A stretch of 43,001 bases of DNA from Candidatus Thorarchaeota archaeon AB_25 (GCA_001940705.1 MEHG01000007.1:1-43001), one strand, 5' to 3'; numbered from the stretch's first letter, positions 24,025-33,855 are shown. Made by a program: numbers and translations. The notes: generated by a model from the letters alone, not told the origin.

Positions 24025-25910
24025 TATGCACCACCTCCTCCAGCAGAAGCTGCTGCAAGAATTGACTGCGCTCCAGGAAGTCGTTCGAATATCTTCCTGT
24101 AGTGATCTGAATCACGAAGCAAGTCTTCATGACATCCGGCAGCGATAATCCGCCCCTTGTCGACGATAATGACAAGATCCGATTCGATAAGAGTACGGAG
24201 ACGTTGAGTGACAGTGATACTGGTACGATTGACCATTACTTCTTCCAAAGCCTTTCTCATGAGAAACTCTGTTTGTGCGTCAACTGCACTTACTGAGTCA
24301 TCCAAAAGGAGAATCTTCGGATCTTGAATAATAGCCCTAGCAATTGCAAGACGCTGTCTTTGTCCACCAGAGAGAGTCATTCCTCGCTCACCAATCATTG
24401 AATCATATCCTTCCGGAAGTTCAACTATGAATTCATCAGCTTGAGCACGTTTTGCTGCTTCAACAATTTCCTCATGAGTCGCATCGTCTCTTCCAAAAGC
24501 GATGTTATCTCGAACACTCATCCGAAACAAGAAAATGTCCTGTTCTACAAGACCAACAACGTTTCGGACAGTTTCAGTATTAACATCGTGAAGGTTTACA
24601 TTGCCAATTCGTATTGTGCCCTCAGTTGGGTCGTAAAGTCGAAGAAGTAATTTCAGTATGGAACTCTTACCGCCACCTGGACCTCCAATAAGGGCAACTC
24701 GAGAACCACCAGGTATTGTGATATTGAAGTCTTTCAGCGCATAGTGTTCATTATCGTTGTTATTAGCCCCATACTTGAAACTGACATTTTCAAAAACGAT
24801 GTCACCTAGCCAATCTACCTCGGGGACCTCTTCCTCGGGTTCGATCAGAGTTTCCTTCCAGTTTAGGATGTCAACAATTCTTTGAGCATTCACATATCCT
24901 CCTCTGATCATGAGTAACATTCGAGGCAGCATGAAATTGAAACCTTCAAGTGACATGAGAAGTGCCATTATCGTGACCAAAGTTCCAGGTTCGATTGCAT
25001 TATTGATGACTGCATACGATGCATAGAGAAAGGCGAGCGAAGTCATTGCTATCATAACAAGGGCAGGGATGTAGAAGGCTGCGAGTCTACCTTCTTTCGC
25101 AACCATTTTCTCATATGTTTTACTGACATCATGGAATTTGGTTTGCTCGTAATCCTCTTTCCCAAATGCACGAACAACTTCAATTCCTGAGAACACACCT
25201 TGAGTTGTTGCAGTTAGTTGTTCCATATCTTCGGAGCGTTTCCTACGCACTGGTTCAATAGCATTTGCATATCTGTAAGAGAATGCCATATAGATGGGAG
25301 TACCGATAATCATGATTGCTGTGAAGCCGTAAATCGGAATAGAAAATCCACCGAGGTTCAAAACTAAGAAGTTCTGAAGAGAGGGCATGAAATCAATCTG
25401 AATCAGAATTATTATGGTAATCCCGAATGAGATGAATGCACCAGCAAGGTTACGAAGTGCGGGATTAAGAGAGAAGCGGACCCATGATATATCTTGCATG
25501 GCCACGGACAGGAGTCGTTTGCTGTCAACCTCATCATGAAAGGTCATGCTATAATCTTGTAAAGCTTCAAAGAAGTCTTGACGAGCATCTCGTTCCCAGC
25601 GAAGAGTAACAATTGCCCAAACATAACCTACAAAGAAAAAGAGACCCATATAGAGCACAGCAAGTCCGATTATTATCCAAACGTATGTGATGAAAAGTGG
25701 GGAAACGGTAAGTTCAGGTGTGACGCCATCTGGTTGGAGTAGCTCGTCAACTGCCATTCCAATTATAATTGACGGAATTGTAATAAGTAGCGTTGAGATC
25801 ACTGTTAGAATCAGAGCGAAGGTCGTGACTCCTTTGTTTCGTGCAAGTCCACTAAGCATGTAACGCGCAGGACTCTTTGTGACGGTCTTCCCACCGTTGT
25901 TTCTAGCCAA
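24024..25910 (-). CDS. ABC exporter subunit with degenerate ATPase site (heterodimer partner)
   Basis: TTG at 25910 follows GGAGG at eight bases, giving 628 residues. The frame opens 30 bases earlier inside padR but without a ribosome site. Six membrane helices precede an ATPase domain with Walker A GGPGGGKSS, signature LSGGQRQR and Walker B ILLLDDSVSAVD, where Asp replaces the catalytic Glu. One subunit with a dead catalytic Glu beside one with an intact site is the hallmark of heterodimeric exporters such as TM287/288 and LmrCD. It lies between padR and the partner subunit in a tightly overlapping operon. Likely cargo is hydrophobic compounds or lipids, by family only. Confidence 0.9.
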   Translation of the reverse strand: MARNNGGKTVTKSPARYMLSGLARNKGVTTFALILTVISTLLITIPSIIIGMAVDELLQPDGVTPELTVSPLFITYVWIIIGLAVLYMGLFFFVGYVWAIVTLRWERDARQDFFEALQDYSMTFHDEVDSKRLLSVAMQDISWVRFSLNPALRNLAGAFISFGITIIILIQIDFMPSLQNFLVLNLGGFSIPIYGFTAIMIIGTPIYMAFSYRYANAIEPVRRKRSEDMEQLTATTQGVFSGIEVVRAFGKEDYEQTKFHDVSKTYEKMVAKEGRLAAFYIPALVMIAMTSLAFLYASYAVINNAIEPGTLVTIMALLMSLEGFNFMLPRMLLMIRGGYVNAQRIVDILNWKETLIEPEEEVPEVDWLGDIVFENVSFKYGANNNDNEHYALKDFNITIPGGSRVALIGGPGGGKSSILKLLLRLYDPTEGTIRIGNVNLHDVNTETVRNVVGLVEQDIFLFRMSVRDNIAFGRDDATHEEIVEAAKRAQADEFIVELPEGYDSMIGERGMTLSGGQRQRLAIARAIIQDPKILLLDDSVSAVDAQTEFLMRKALEEVMVNRTSITVTQRLRTLIESDLVIIVDKGRIIAAGCHEDLLRDSDHYRKIFERLPGAQSILAAASAGGGGA

Positions 25911-25911
25911 T

Positions 25912-26463
25912 CTATGTTCCTCCAGATTTAAGCAGGTCAATGAGAGATGAGATTCGAGAGTTCATCTCCTCGAGGTGTTTTAGTAGTCTTTGTCGATCCT
26001 TTGTTTTCAGAGAGTCTGCGATTTCCTCCAGTGTGTCCATTGCAAATTCTGTTCCATGAATATGAAACTGGACACGTTCTGATGGGTCGAGTAGTTTCTC
26101 CCAGATTCGGGGTCCAAGACGGGTTTTATGACCCACTGACCCCCTATGTTTCTTGATGATCATCACCATATGCTCACGACCCTCCTCAGTTAGACTGTAG
26201 GTCTTGCTACGACCCTCTGTCTTGACAGTCTTGATGATGCCAGATTCTTCCAGTGATGAAAGAAGAGGATAGATGGTTCCAGGACCAGGATTCCACTCAC
26301 CTTCAGTCAAATCGTGAAGAGCCTGCATGATTTCTGTACCGGTCATATCACGGGACTTGAGTAACCGTGGAATTAGGTGACGAAGTAGTCCTCTTGGTAC
26401 TGATTGGGGCATTTCTAGTGGCTCACAATCCTTCTGTGGAGCTTCGTCATTCATGATGATCAT
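25912..26463 (-). CDS. PadR-family transcriptional regulator
   Basis: 183 residues. The PadR winged helix is clear: GLLRHLIPRLLKSRDMTGTEIM, then the signature WNPGPGTIYPLLSSLEESGII and the wing VKTEGRSKTYSLTEEG. A helical C-terminal dimerisation region follows. ATG is at 26463, or 26454 if the fourth residue is used. The gene leads the exporter operon. PadR-like LmrR represses the LmrCD exporter in Lactococcus, a precedent for the same arrangement. Three ATCG-N4-CGAT palindromes lie immediately upstream, between this gene and the divergent DUF2070 gene, so autoregulation is likely. The inducing ligand is unknown. Confidence 0.9.
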   Translation of the reverse strand: MIIMNDEAPQKDCEPLEMPQSVPRGLLRHLIPRLLKSRDMTGTEIMQALHDLTEGEWNPGPGTIYPLLSSLEESGIIKTVKTEGRSKTYSLTEEGREHMVMIIKKHRGSVGHKTRLGPRIWEKLLDPSERVQFHIHGTEFAMDTLEEIADSLKTKDRQRLLKHLEEMNSRISSLIDLLKSGGT

Positions 26464-26473
26464 CTTCAGTAAT

Positions 26474-26522
26474 ATCGGATACGATTATCGAATACGATAT
26501 TTTTTGATATCGAATGCGATAT
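26474..26522. promoter_or_regulatory. Three palindromic operators in the padR/DUF2070 divergent promoter
   Basis: ATCG-GATA-CGAT (26474-26485), TATCG-AATA-CGATA (26486-26499) and ATATCG-AATG-CGATAT (26507-26522) share an ATCG-N4-CGAT core. The third overlaps TATAAAG (about 26520-26526), a TATA box for the plus-strand gene. The first two fall where the minus-strand promoter would be (AAAAAATATC near 26500). The likely ligand is the PadR regulator encoded alongside. Confidence 0.65.
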
Positions 26523-26594
26523 AAAGGCTTCGGATGTGACATTCAATATCTATGGGAAGTTTGATAAGACTGCTAGCGACGATGTAGCGAAATA

Positions 26595-28436
26595 ATGAGT
26601 GATGCAATCTTGGGAGAGAAGGCGAAGGTCAAGGAAACAGTCCGGTTGTATTCCAAAGTATGGCAACTACCCCCCTATCGCCAGATAGTTTTGAGAATGA
26701 TTCTCTTAGTCCTCATAGGATCATTGATTCTCAGTGCTGTGAAAGGTCTTCTTCTCGATGTATTCCTCTGTTATCTGGTCATCCTTGGAGCACCAGTGTT
26801 CATCGGCTCAGGTCTTCTCTATGTTATTGCTACCGAAGAGAATTCACCCCTTGATGGAAGAAGGACTGCAGGATTGGTTCAATTTGGATTGCTGTTCTGG
26901 ATTGCACTGAGCGTGGTTGGAGGGATTGTAGATTCATTAGCTGGCTCAACTGCATTTGAGATTAGATTCTCGATATTAGGAGTCGCAATTGCATACCTAG
27001 CATTTGCGTTCCTCGTGAATGGCTTGAGTGATCATCATCCGATCAGAAACACCATTGCTGCCTTGATGCCCCCTATTCTTTGGATTTTAGCGGAGTTATT
27101 TCTGGCTCCGAGGAATGCTGCACTACCGGTATTGCCAACACTATGGTTTATTCCACTTGTCACCTCGTTGACTATCGCTTCATTGGTTGTACATTACATC
27201 TACAGGGCTGTGAGTGTTCCCTTTGAGAGAGACCTCGGAATCAATGGACCGCAACTCCTCAGAGCATTTGGGCATGACTTCCTAGCTAGTAATCCCGAAC
27301 CTCTTGAAGAGATACTTACCAAAATCGCAACTTTTCAGGACATTCCCGTTGAGATCATCATATTTCGAGATGATGCAGGTCCTGTTGCGTGTGGGGTCAT
27401 TCAGTATGTCCATCCTGGACCCTTCCGAGATATTGGAAGTAGTGACCTCCCATCTGTCATAATTGAACACATAAAAGAAACACATGGAATACCTGCATTT
27501 GTCATGCATGGGACTTGCACACATCAACAGAACCTAACAACGAAAGAGGACTACCCAGTTGTTCTAGCAGAGATAGACAGACTCATCGAGGAGACCGAAG
27601 TCCATGAACTCATCTCCGGACCCCACTGGTCCGATGGTGGAAAGTTCAAAGTCTGGAGTCTATTTGTTGGAAATGATGTACTCACTATAAGTACAAGCGC
27701 ACCCGATTTCACAGATGATATATCCCTTGATGTTGGATATGATTTAGCAAACATGATTCGCGAACGCCTACCTCAGGTTGGGGGCGTGGCAGTGGTTGAT
27801 GCGCACAATTGTATTGATGATAGTGCGGTTTCTGTGAATCAGGGAGACCCTGAAGCAGGTGAGTATGTAGGTACGGTTTCAGGAGCTGTTTTCTCAACCA
27901 TAAACAACGATAGAACCAAAGTGCAGCTCGGCATGCATCAGATCCTTCCTAATGACATCAGCCAATCGGAGGGGATGGGTCCAGGTGGAGTGATAGCTAT
28001 TGCCCTCAATCTTGGTGAACGGGAGATGGCACTAATCTCCATTGACGGGAACAACATGGAACCTGGATTTAGGGAACAAGCACAGAGTCTTCTCAAGGCA
28101 CAAGGGTTTGATGATGCGGAGCTCATCACTACAGACACCCATGTTGTGAACGCAATATCTCTCTCAAGTAGAGGATATCCTCCAATTGGTCGTAACAAGC
28201 CAAACGAAACTCTGGAACACATTGTGACTGCTTCGATGAAAGCTCGTGAACGTATTCAACCTGTCAAGGTCGGTCTCGGATTTGGTAAAGCAACAGGTCT
28301 CAGAACTTTTGGAGAGAAAGGGTTCGATATTCTAACACAAGATGTGGCTGAAGCCGCTGATATTGCCAAGAGGGTAGGAATCAGAGCTGGAGGGGGATCG
28401 ATTCTCCTGTACATTCTTCTGGCTTTTCTCTTCTGA
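26595..28436 (+). CDS. DUF2070-family archaeal membrane protein
   Basis: 613 residues. Six or so membrane helices (about 30-200) are followed by a large soluble domain and a short C-terminal hydrophobic stretch (ILLYILLAFLF). The soluble part carries possible metal-ligand motifs: HPGPFRDIGSSDLP near 275, MHGTCTHQQNL near 300 and VVDAHNCIDDS near 397. The membrane-plus-soluble layout and these motifs match the archaeal DUF2070 family. That family has no established function; the His/Asp/Cys-rich motifs suggest a hydrolase-like metal site, which is inference. It is transcribed divergently from padR behind shared palindromes. The flavin prenyltransferase gene lies 63 bases downstream. Confidence 0.8.
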   Translation: MSDAILGEKAKVKETVRLYSKVWQLPPYRQIVLRMILLVLIGSLILSAVKGLLLDVFLCYLVILGAPVFIGSGLLYVIATEENSPLDGRRTAGLVQFGLLFWIALSVVGGIVDSLAGSTAFEIRFSILGVAIAYLAFAFLVNGLSDHHPIRNTIAALMPPILWILAELFLAPRNAALPVLPTLWFIPLVTSLTIASLVVHYIYRAVSVPFERDLGINGPQLLRAFGHDFLASNPEPLEEILTKIATFQDIPVEIIIFRDDAGPVACGVIQYVHPGPFRDIGSSDLPSVIIEHIKETHGIPAFVMHGTCTHQQNLTTKEDYPVVLAEIDRLIEETEVHELISGPHWSDGGKFKVWSLFVGNDVLTISTSAPDFTDDISLDVGYDLANMIRERLPQVGGVAVVDAHNCIDDSAVSVNQGDPEAGEYVGTVSGAVFSTINNDRTKVQLGMHQILPNDISQSEGMGPGGVIAIALNLGEREMALISIDGNNMEPGFREQAQSLLKAQGFDDAELITTDTHVVNAISLSSRGYPPIGRNKPNETLEHIVTASMKARERIQPVKVGLGFGKATGLRTFGEKGFDILTQDVAEAADIAKRVGIRAGGGSILLYILLAFLF

Positions 28437-28499
28437 GTCCTTTCGATAGAGGTATATGCAAAGTTCCTGTTCAGAGATTTTGGTCGATTGGTGACAAAC

Positions 28500-29063
28500 A
28501 TGAAGAAGCGAGTACTTGTCTGTCTAACAGGAGCTAGTGGTGCAATCTACGGAGTTAGACTACTGAGAGCTCTGAAATCAAATGACCATGAAGTACACCT
28601 GATTGTCAGCAAGTGGGGTGAAGAGACCCTCAGGTATGAAACAGGGATTGACTCAGAAACTCTCGCCAAAGAGGCAGACTTCTTCTACAATGAGCATGAC
28701 CTCACAGCAGGTCCAGCTAGTGGTACATTTCCCATCGATTCAATGGTTGTTATTCCATGCTCTATGAAGACACTTGCGGGAATTGCTCATGGGTATGCAG
28801 ACAACCTCATAGCTCGGGCGGCTGATTGCAACCTCAAAGAAAGACGAACGCTCATAATAGTCCCTAGAGAATCACCGTACAATCTGATTCATATTCGGAA
28901 TATGGCAGCAGTGACTGAGGCAGGGGGAATAGTCATTCCAGCCAGTCCAGCTTTTTGGACAAAACCGAAGACTATCGAGAACCTTGTGGACTCTGTGATA
29001 GAACGCGTACTGGTTCATCTAGGAGTATCTGATGACGAACAGGCAATATGGACTGGTGAGTAG
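28500..29063 (+). CDS. ubiX: UbiX-type flavin prenyltransferase
   Basis: 187 residues from ATG 28500 (TTG 28488 and GTG 28491 are weaker starts). Family motifs are intact: LTGASGAIYGVRLL at the N-terminus, IPCSMKTLAGIAHGYADNLIARAADC in the middle, and RRTLIIVPRESPYNLIHIRNM towards the end. The enzyme attaches a dimethylallyl group to FMN to make the prenylated cofactor used by UbiD-type decarboxylases. No ubiD gene is in the window. A TATA-like GGTATATGC about 45 bases upstream gives a short leader, so it may be transcribed separately from the DUF2070 gene. It converges with the zinc-ribbon array gene, five bases apart. Confidence 0.92.
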   Translation: MKKRVLVCLTGASGAIYGVRLLRALKSNDHEVHLIVSKWGEETLRYETGIDSETLAKEADFFYNEHDLTAGPASGTFPIDSMVVIPCSMKTLAGIAHGYADNLIARAADCNLKERRTLIIVPRESPYNLIHIRNMAAVTEAGGIVIPASPAFWTKPKTIENLVDSVIERVLVHLGVSDDEQAIWTGE

Positions 29064-29068
29064 ATATT

Positions 29069-30931
29069 CTATCCCCAGTGTAATGGAGTACCGCAATGTT
29101 CACAAATGATAGTTTCTCCAGGAAGTGCGCGTTTTGGAAGTGCAGCACCACATTCGACACATTGGATCTTTTTCGGTGCAATGTCACCAGTCTTATCTTG
29201 AAGTTTTAGTAGGACCTCTCTGAGATTATCTCGCATCTCTGAAAGTAGTATGTTCATTTTATTCTCATCATCGCTCGCAACTGAAATTCGCATTGTCAGA
29301 TTCTCTTTTGAGACGGAACCAATTACAACATATTCAGTACCTGATAGAGCCTTGCCATAGTACCATGATTCCTCACCGTTCTTGGTACCACTCTTTTCAC
29401 CGATGAACTTCACACTCTGCTGTTCGATGACGTCATTAACAATGTCAAGCATTTCCTGAACATCAGCATCAGGTTCAATCTGGTATTCAGCAGCGCGTTC
29501 TGTCTGTAATCGAGTCTCTAGGAGTTTCTCCAAATTAGACATTGACATGGTTGAGAGATATGCATCTCTCGCTGCTGCTGCATGGGCTTTCGGAATCTCT
29601 ACCCTACTCTCACCATGGTTTGTACAATTGAGGATTGCTTCTGACTTGTCATCCTTTTCACCAATGGTTAAGAGACTCAATGGATTGTGACACTTGTGAC
29701 ATTCGTACAATTGCTGATAGAACCGTTCAATCACTGGCTCGTCTGCACCAACATGTAGATGACGTTCATCACCATGACCATTCATACATTCCATTTTTAA
29801 TTCAACGATGTCGTCACGAACCTTAGTTCCACGAATTGTCATTGGAGCTGTGCACTTCTCGCACTTGAGACTCTCCTCAGTCGAGGGCATCCTGTCGATG
29901 TGCTTATCTCGTTCCTCAACATGTTTGTAGATACCCATACTTACTCCTTTCTTGAAGTCACCATGAACAGGACAGACTAGCTTCAAGTCCACATTATTGC
30001 CGCTGACCTTGGTTTCAACAATGTCGGTCACCATATCACAATCGTTGCATTTCAAGATACCACCGACTATGGCATCAATAGCCTCTTCATCCAGATCAGA
30101 TGGCTGAGAGAGATCAACATTATGACCTTCCATGCAACTGCACTTGAGTTTGTATTTCATCTTGTCAAGTTCAACAGATTTGATTGATAGCGAGTTACCA
30201 CATTCACGACAGTTCAACATCGATTTTATGATACTGCCCTCAGACATAGCTTCAACAATTGATTCTACCATCCATGCATATTCAGCAGGGAGTTCCTTCT
30301 TCATTTTTCCGTGTGCTGGACATGCAATTTCTAACTGAGCTTTGTTACCTTTGGGTTGTGAGCCTAAAATCTGACATGGAAGGCCACATTCATCACAATG
30401 AATGAGTCGCTTGACCATTGTTTTGAGGACTGACTCGTCAGATATCTTTGGTACGAATCTCATTTCTTTGTGCCCATTGGAACATCGTGCTTTGATCTCA
30501 AGGATTCCTTTTTTCTCAGTAATCTCCGTGGCAACGAAAACCTCGCCACACCTTGGACAACTCAAAGAGTCAAGAATCGACTTTGAGGCGTTCATGTTGG
30601 CTTGCATTCCTGTAACCGAGGTGTGATAGAAAGAAGGAACCTGTCTTCCCTGAGGACCATGTATTGGGCAAATGAAGACATACTCAGCTTTGTGCCGACC
30701 CACATCAGTGTTCATCAAGGACATCGTGGATCCACATTCAATACATGTGAAGATTCCTGCGAAGATTTCATTGGCCATACTATCAGCCTGATATTTTGAA
30801 ATGTCCCTCTTCCCTTTGTGACCTTTCAGACATTGGCAATATACTCGAAGTGTGTTACCTCTCAATTCCCCAGCCTGAACGTAGAAAGGTTCCTTACATT
30901 TCTTACAAGTGAAAATCGTTCTCTCCTCCAC
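29069..30931 (-). CDS. Nine-zinc-ribbon array protein, paralog 1
   Basis: 620 residues starting at GTG 30931. Eight ribbons follow in strict alternation of two types. One type ends C-x-(NGH or similar): CKKC..KGH, CPRC..NGH, CREC..EGH, CEKC..NGH. The other ends CPxHG or similar: CIEC..CPIHG, CDEC..CPAHG, CNDC..CPVHG, CHKC..CTNHG. A coiled or helical segment (about 455-490) and an alpha/beta domain (about 490-590) come next, then a last CVECG ... CEHCG ribbon. No enzyme motif is visible. The protein at 30987 has the same order. Zinc-dependent scaffolding or nucleic-acid binding is plausible but unproven. The gap between the paralogs is 55 bases, so they are probably cotranscribed. Confidence 0.7.
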   Translation of the reverse strand: MEERTIFTCKKCKEPFYVQAGELRGNTLRVYCQCLKGHKGKRDISKYQADSMANEIFAGIFTCIECGSTMSLMNTDVGRHKAEYVFICPIHGPQGRQVPSFYHTSVTGMQANMNASKSILDSLSCPRCGEVFVATEITEKKGILEIKARCSNGHKEMRFVPKISDESVLKTMVKRLIHCDECGLPCQILGSQPKGNKAQLEIACPAHGKMKKELPAEYAWMVESIVEAMSEGSIIKSMLNCRECGNSLSIKSVELDKMKYKLKCSCMEGHNVDLSQPSDLDEEAIDAIVGGILKCNDCDMVTDIVETKVSGNNVDLKLVCPVHGDFKKGVSMGIYKHVEERDKHIDRMPSTEESLKCEKCTAPMTIRGTKVRDDIVELKMECMNGHGDERHLHVGADEPVIERFYQQLYECHKCHNPLSLLTIGEKDDKSEAILNCTNHGESRVEIPKAHAAAARDAYLSTMSMSNLEKLLETRLQTERAAEYQIEPDADVQEMLDIVNDVIEQQSVKFIGEKSGTKNGEESWYYGKALSGTEYVVIGSVSKENLTMRISVASDDENKMNILLSEMRDNLREVLLKLQDKTGDIAPKKIQCVECGAALPKRALPGETIICEHCGTPLHWG

Positions 30932-30986
30932 TTGGCGCGCGGTTGCGAAACTATTCCAGATTAGCGATAGTTCCTAAAAGGTATTC

Positions 30987-33263
30987 CTACTGCAAATAAA
31001 GAGTCAGCGTCAGCGTATGAGTACAATATTTGCAACGAATTGGGAGTCGGCGTCCCATTTCCTCAACCTGTTCCAGCTCCAATGGTGCACCACACCGAAG
31101 ACAGATCCAAGAGTCCATTGTATCAGCTAACTCATCAATGGTGGTTGGCAACATAGCCACATCTTCACCTAGTGCTTCAACTTTGACACATGAATGACGA
31201 CCGTTCTCGGGTCCACTAATCAAAATGACCACTGCTATTTTCTTCTGTGTGTACTTCCCTTCAGCATAGCCCCTGATCGTACCGATGAATTCTCCACCCA
31301 CAATGCGTTCCTCACAGTCTACGATGTGGAAATTCTTTGCTGGTAGTATCTTCTCCGCCTTTGTGAATAGGACCTGAGCATTCCAATCTAACGTCTGTTC
31401 TTGTTGTGTCTTCTCGAGTCCTATCAACACAAGGTTGAATGCCTCAGAGGTCTTCTTTGATGGTTGAAGTAAATCACAAACAGACCGTATCAGATATGGT
31501 TCAACGCTCATAGTATGTAACTGGTCTAAAAAGTCAATATAAGATACAGTAGCAACTACTTTGCCTTGAACACAGTCCTTTGTTGGATAGAATGTGAATT
31601 GGGGACTTCTGAAGCCACCAACTTCAATTCGTGATATTGTCTTGACATTTTCACCTGCTAATTCCATACAGTCCTGGGGATATGCGACGATAGAAACGGT
31701 GACATTGGTAATCACATAACCACTGTCGTTCTTGATCTTGACCTTGAAGTCGAACTTACCTCCAACAATCTCACATCCCCGGAGAACCGCAATGCCTGTT
31801 TCGCTCGTAGCCGATGATACGCTTGAAACCTCGAGAATTTCAGGAGATTCTGGTTCATTCGCTTCGACTGGAGGTTTTATCTTGTCCTCTTGTATCTCGT
31901 TGTAAGCCCTTTGCATTGCTTCTGCATGGTCTGGCGGGATGTCTAAGACAGTTTTCCCATGAAGGGAGCATAATAATACAACTCGGTCTTCACGACCTCT
32001 GGGTTCAATGTAGACCAAATCTAGTGGTTCGTAGCATTCTGGACATTGATACAACCTTCTGTAAAGACCTGTCAACGTTTCTTGGTCAAGGCCTGGTATG
32101 AATAAACGCGTGCTCCTGTGTCCATTCCGACATTCAACATCAAATTCGATCAGACCACGTCTTTCTTCAACATCGCGAACGTTAACAGGCATACTACATT
32201 TTTCGCAGCTCAGGCTTCTCACAATGGACGGCATGCGATCTATCAATGCTTGATGTTTTGAAATGAGCTTGAAGACATCAGGAGGTGCCTCACGTGTCAT
32301 AACGCCATGTAACGGACATACTATTCTAAAACCAACTTTCTTCTTGGTCTTCTTTTTGTCCAGAATGTGAGTGAGATGCCCACAATCATCACAGGTCAGC
32401 ATTGCCGTTGTTATTCGATTAATGACAGGGTCGTTCCATGTTAGTGGTAAGACTCTGTCAGAGGTGTTTTTTGTACCTGGACAAACACACTTCAGTTTGT
32501 AGCCCTGTTTACTTTCTTCGATGCTCCTAATTGCAAGAGTACGACGACAATCATGAGATGTTAGAGTAGCCTTCACAACTGCATCTTCAGGGATTTCTGA
32601 AACTGCCTCTTGAAGGAGGTCCACTTGCGTGGAGAGAAGTTCCTTCTTTGTGGTTCCATGAATAGGACAAGCTATGGTGAGTCGAGCGGTATTGTCACTT
32701 CTTTCAACTTCTATTATGTGTCCAGGTAGACCACACCTGTCACAATGAACCACTCGCTGTAGGATGTTCTTGAGTAAAGAGGTTTCAAGACTACTTGGTA
32801 GGTATCTTGTGGCTTTGTGACCATTCGCACATCGAGTTTCTACCTCTATAACACCACGCCGCTGGTCAATCTCGTTGACTGCATAGACGAGACCACATTG
32901 AGGGCATCTGAAGGAGTCAATTATGGAACGAGGACTGTCAACATCTGCACCAGCTAACTCAACAATTGCATGATAAGAACGAGGGAACTCACGTTTCTGA
33001 GGTCCGTGTATTGGGCAAAGGAATATACTCTCAATATTATTTCCGCGCCCCCGTTCCTCAATATGGGTCATATTAGAACCACATTCTGTACAAGTATATA
33101 GTCTCTTGAACACCTCAGGAGCCATGTCCTTTGCCTGATGTTCAGATAGTCGGCGGATACTTTTGTGGCCTCTTATGCACTGCACTTCCATCGTCAGGAT
33201 TTTTTCCTTTAGCTCAGCCCTACGAATGTAAAGAGGGTCACCGCATCTCTTGCATGAGAACAC
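30987..33263 (-). CDS. Nine-zinc-ribbon array protein with beta-sandwich domain, paralog 2
   Basis: 758 residues from GTG 33263. It has the same alternating array as its neighbour (CKRC, CTEC, CPQC, CDRC, then a fifth, then CDDC, CEKC, CPEC). The fifth ribbon has decayed to a single Cys at its start (TSHDCRR) and lost its GH. After ribbon eight comes an extra beta-sandwich (about 505-610: KVKIKNDSGYVITNVTVSIV onward), then an alpha/beta region (about 620-715) and a final CLRCG ... CKYC ribbon. Sandwich followed by alpha/beta platform recalls adaptor or coatomer appendage domains; this is a loose structural analogy. No named family is recognised. Confidence 0.7.
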   Translation of the reverse strand: MFSCKRCGDPLYIRRAELKEKILTMEVQCIRGHKSIRRLSEHQAKDMAPEVFKRLYTCTECGSNMTHIEERGRGNNIESIFLCPIHGPQKREFPRSYHAIVELAGADVDSPRSIIDSFRCPQCGLVYAVNEIDQRRGVIEVETRCANGHKATRYLPSSLETSLLKNILQRVVHCDRCGLPGHIIEVERSDNTARLTIACPIHGTTKKELLSTQVDLLQEAVSEIPEDAVVKATLTSHDCRRTLAIRSIEESKQGYKLKCVCPGTKNTSDRVLPLTWNDPVINRITTAMLTCDDCGHLTHILDKKKTKKKVGFRIVCPLHGVMTREAPPDVFKLISKHQALIDRMPSIVRSLSCEKCSMPVNVRDVEERRGLIEFDVECRNGHRSTRLFIPGLDQETLTGLYRRLYQCPECYEPLDLVYIEPRGREDRVVLLCSLHGKTVLDIPPDHAEAMQRAYNEIQEDKIKPPVEANEPESPEILEVSSVSSATSETGIAVLRGCEIVGGKFDFKVKIKNDSGYVITNVTVSIVAYPQDCMELAGENVKTISRIEVGGFRSPQFTFYPTKDCVQGKVVATVSYIDFLDQLHTMSVEPYLIRSVCDLLQPSKKTSEAFNLVLIGLEKTQQEQTLDWNAQVLFTKAEKILPAKNFHIVDCEERIVGGEFIGTIRGYAEGKYTQKKIAVVILISGPENGRHSCVKVEALGEDVAMLPTTIDELADTMDSWICLRCGAPLELEQVEEMGRRLPIRCKYCTHTLTLTLYLQ

Positions 33264-33372
33264 TAGTATACACCACTGAAAGAGAGTGTTGTCAACTACA
33301 TCTGATTTTCATGATACACTATTAAGGGCATTTCCGGTAAGCCCTTTTTCGATGCCTCTGCGGGTTACTCAA

Positions 33373-33855
33373 TTATTGTTCAGAGGTGTCTGATTCTTCA
33401 GCGGATTCTTCGTCTACATCTACAACTTCTTCTTCTGTTTCCTTCGGTGCTTCTTTCTTCTTCCTTGATTCAATGAAACCTTCTATGTCCTTGACTATGG
33501 GGATATCAGCTCTCTGAAGTGCAAGGGATGATCCATAGAAGAGAATCAAGACTCCACCAATAACTATCAAGGGGGGACTGATAAAGAATCCAAACAGTGG
33601 AATCCAGCCAATATAGTATCCTATGACTTGGATAGCTCCTCCTAACAATAGGCCGGGAAATGCTGAAGTCACAGGTTTTGTCATTGCAGCTTGAACTGTT
33701 GAGATCACAGTTAGCCCGAAACCACACACTACGACCAAAGGTCCAATGAATGGTATGTACAAACCCAAAAGCCAGACGGCAGCTCCTATAACCATCATCG
33801 CAAAATTCTGTGATGATACTACTTGTCCAATTACCTCTGATGGCATGTCACTCAT
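33373..33855 (-). CDS. Small membrane protein with acidic C-terminal tail
   Basis: 160 residues from ATG 33855, with GGTGAG about five bases ahead; an upstream TTG at 33867 is less likely. Four hydrophobic helices (near residues 20-42, 44-62, 70-85 and 90-112) are followed by a hydrophilic tail with a basic SRKKKEAPK stretch and a strongly acidic end (EEEVVDVDEESAEESD). No motif points to transport or catalysis. It lies between the pseudo-HD gene and the zinc-ribbon pair on the same strand, so may share their transcript. Confidence 0.6.
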   Translation of the reverse strand: MSDMPSEVIGQVVSSQNFAMMVIGAAVWLLGLYIPFIGPLVVVCGFGLTVISTVQAAMTKPVTSAFPGLLLGGAIQVIGYYIGWIPLFGFFISPPLIVIGGVLILFYGSSLALQRADIPIVKDIEGFIESRKKKEAPKETEEEVVDVDEESAEESDTSEQ

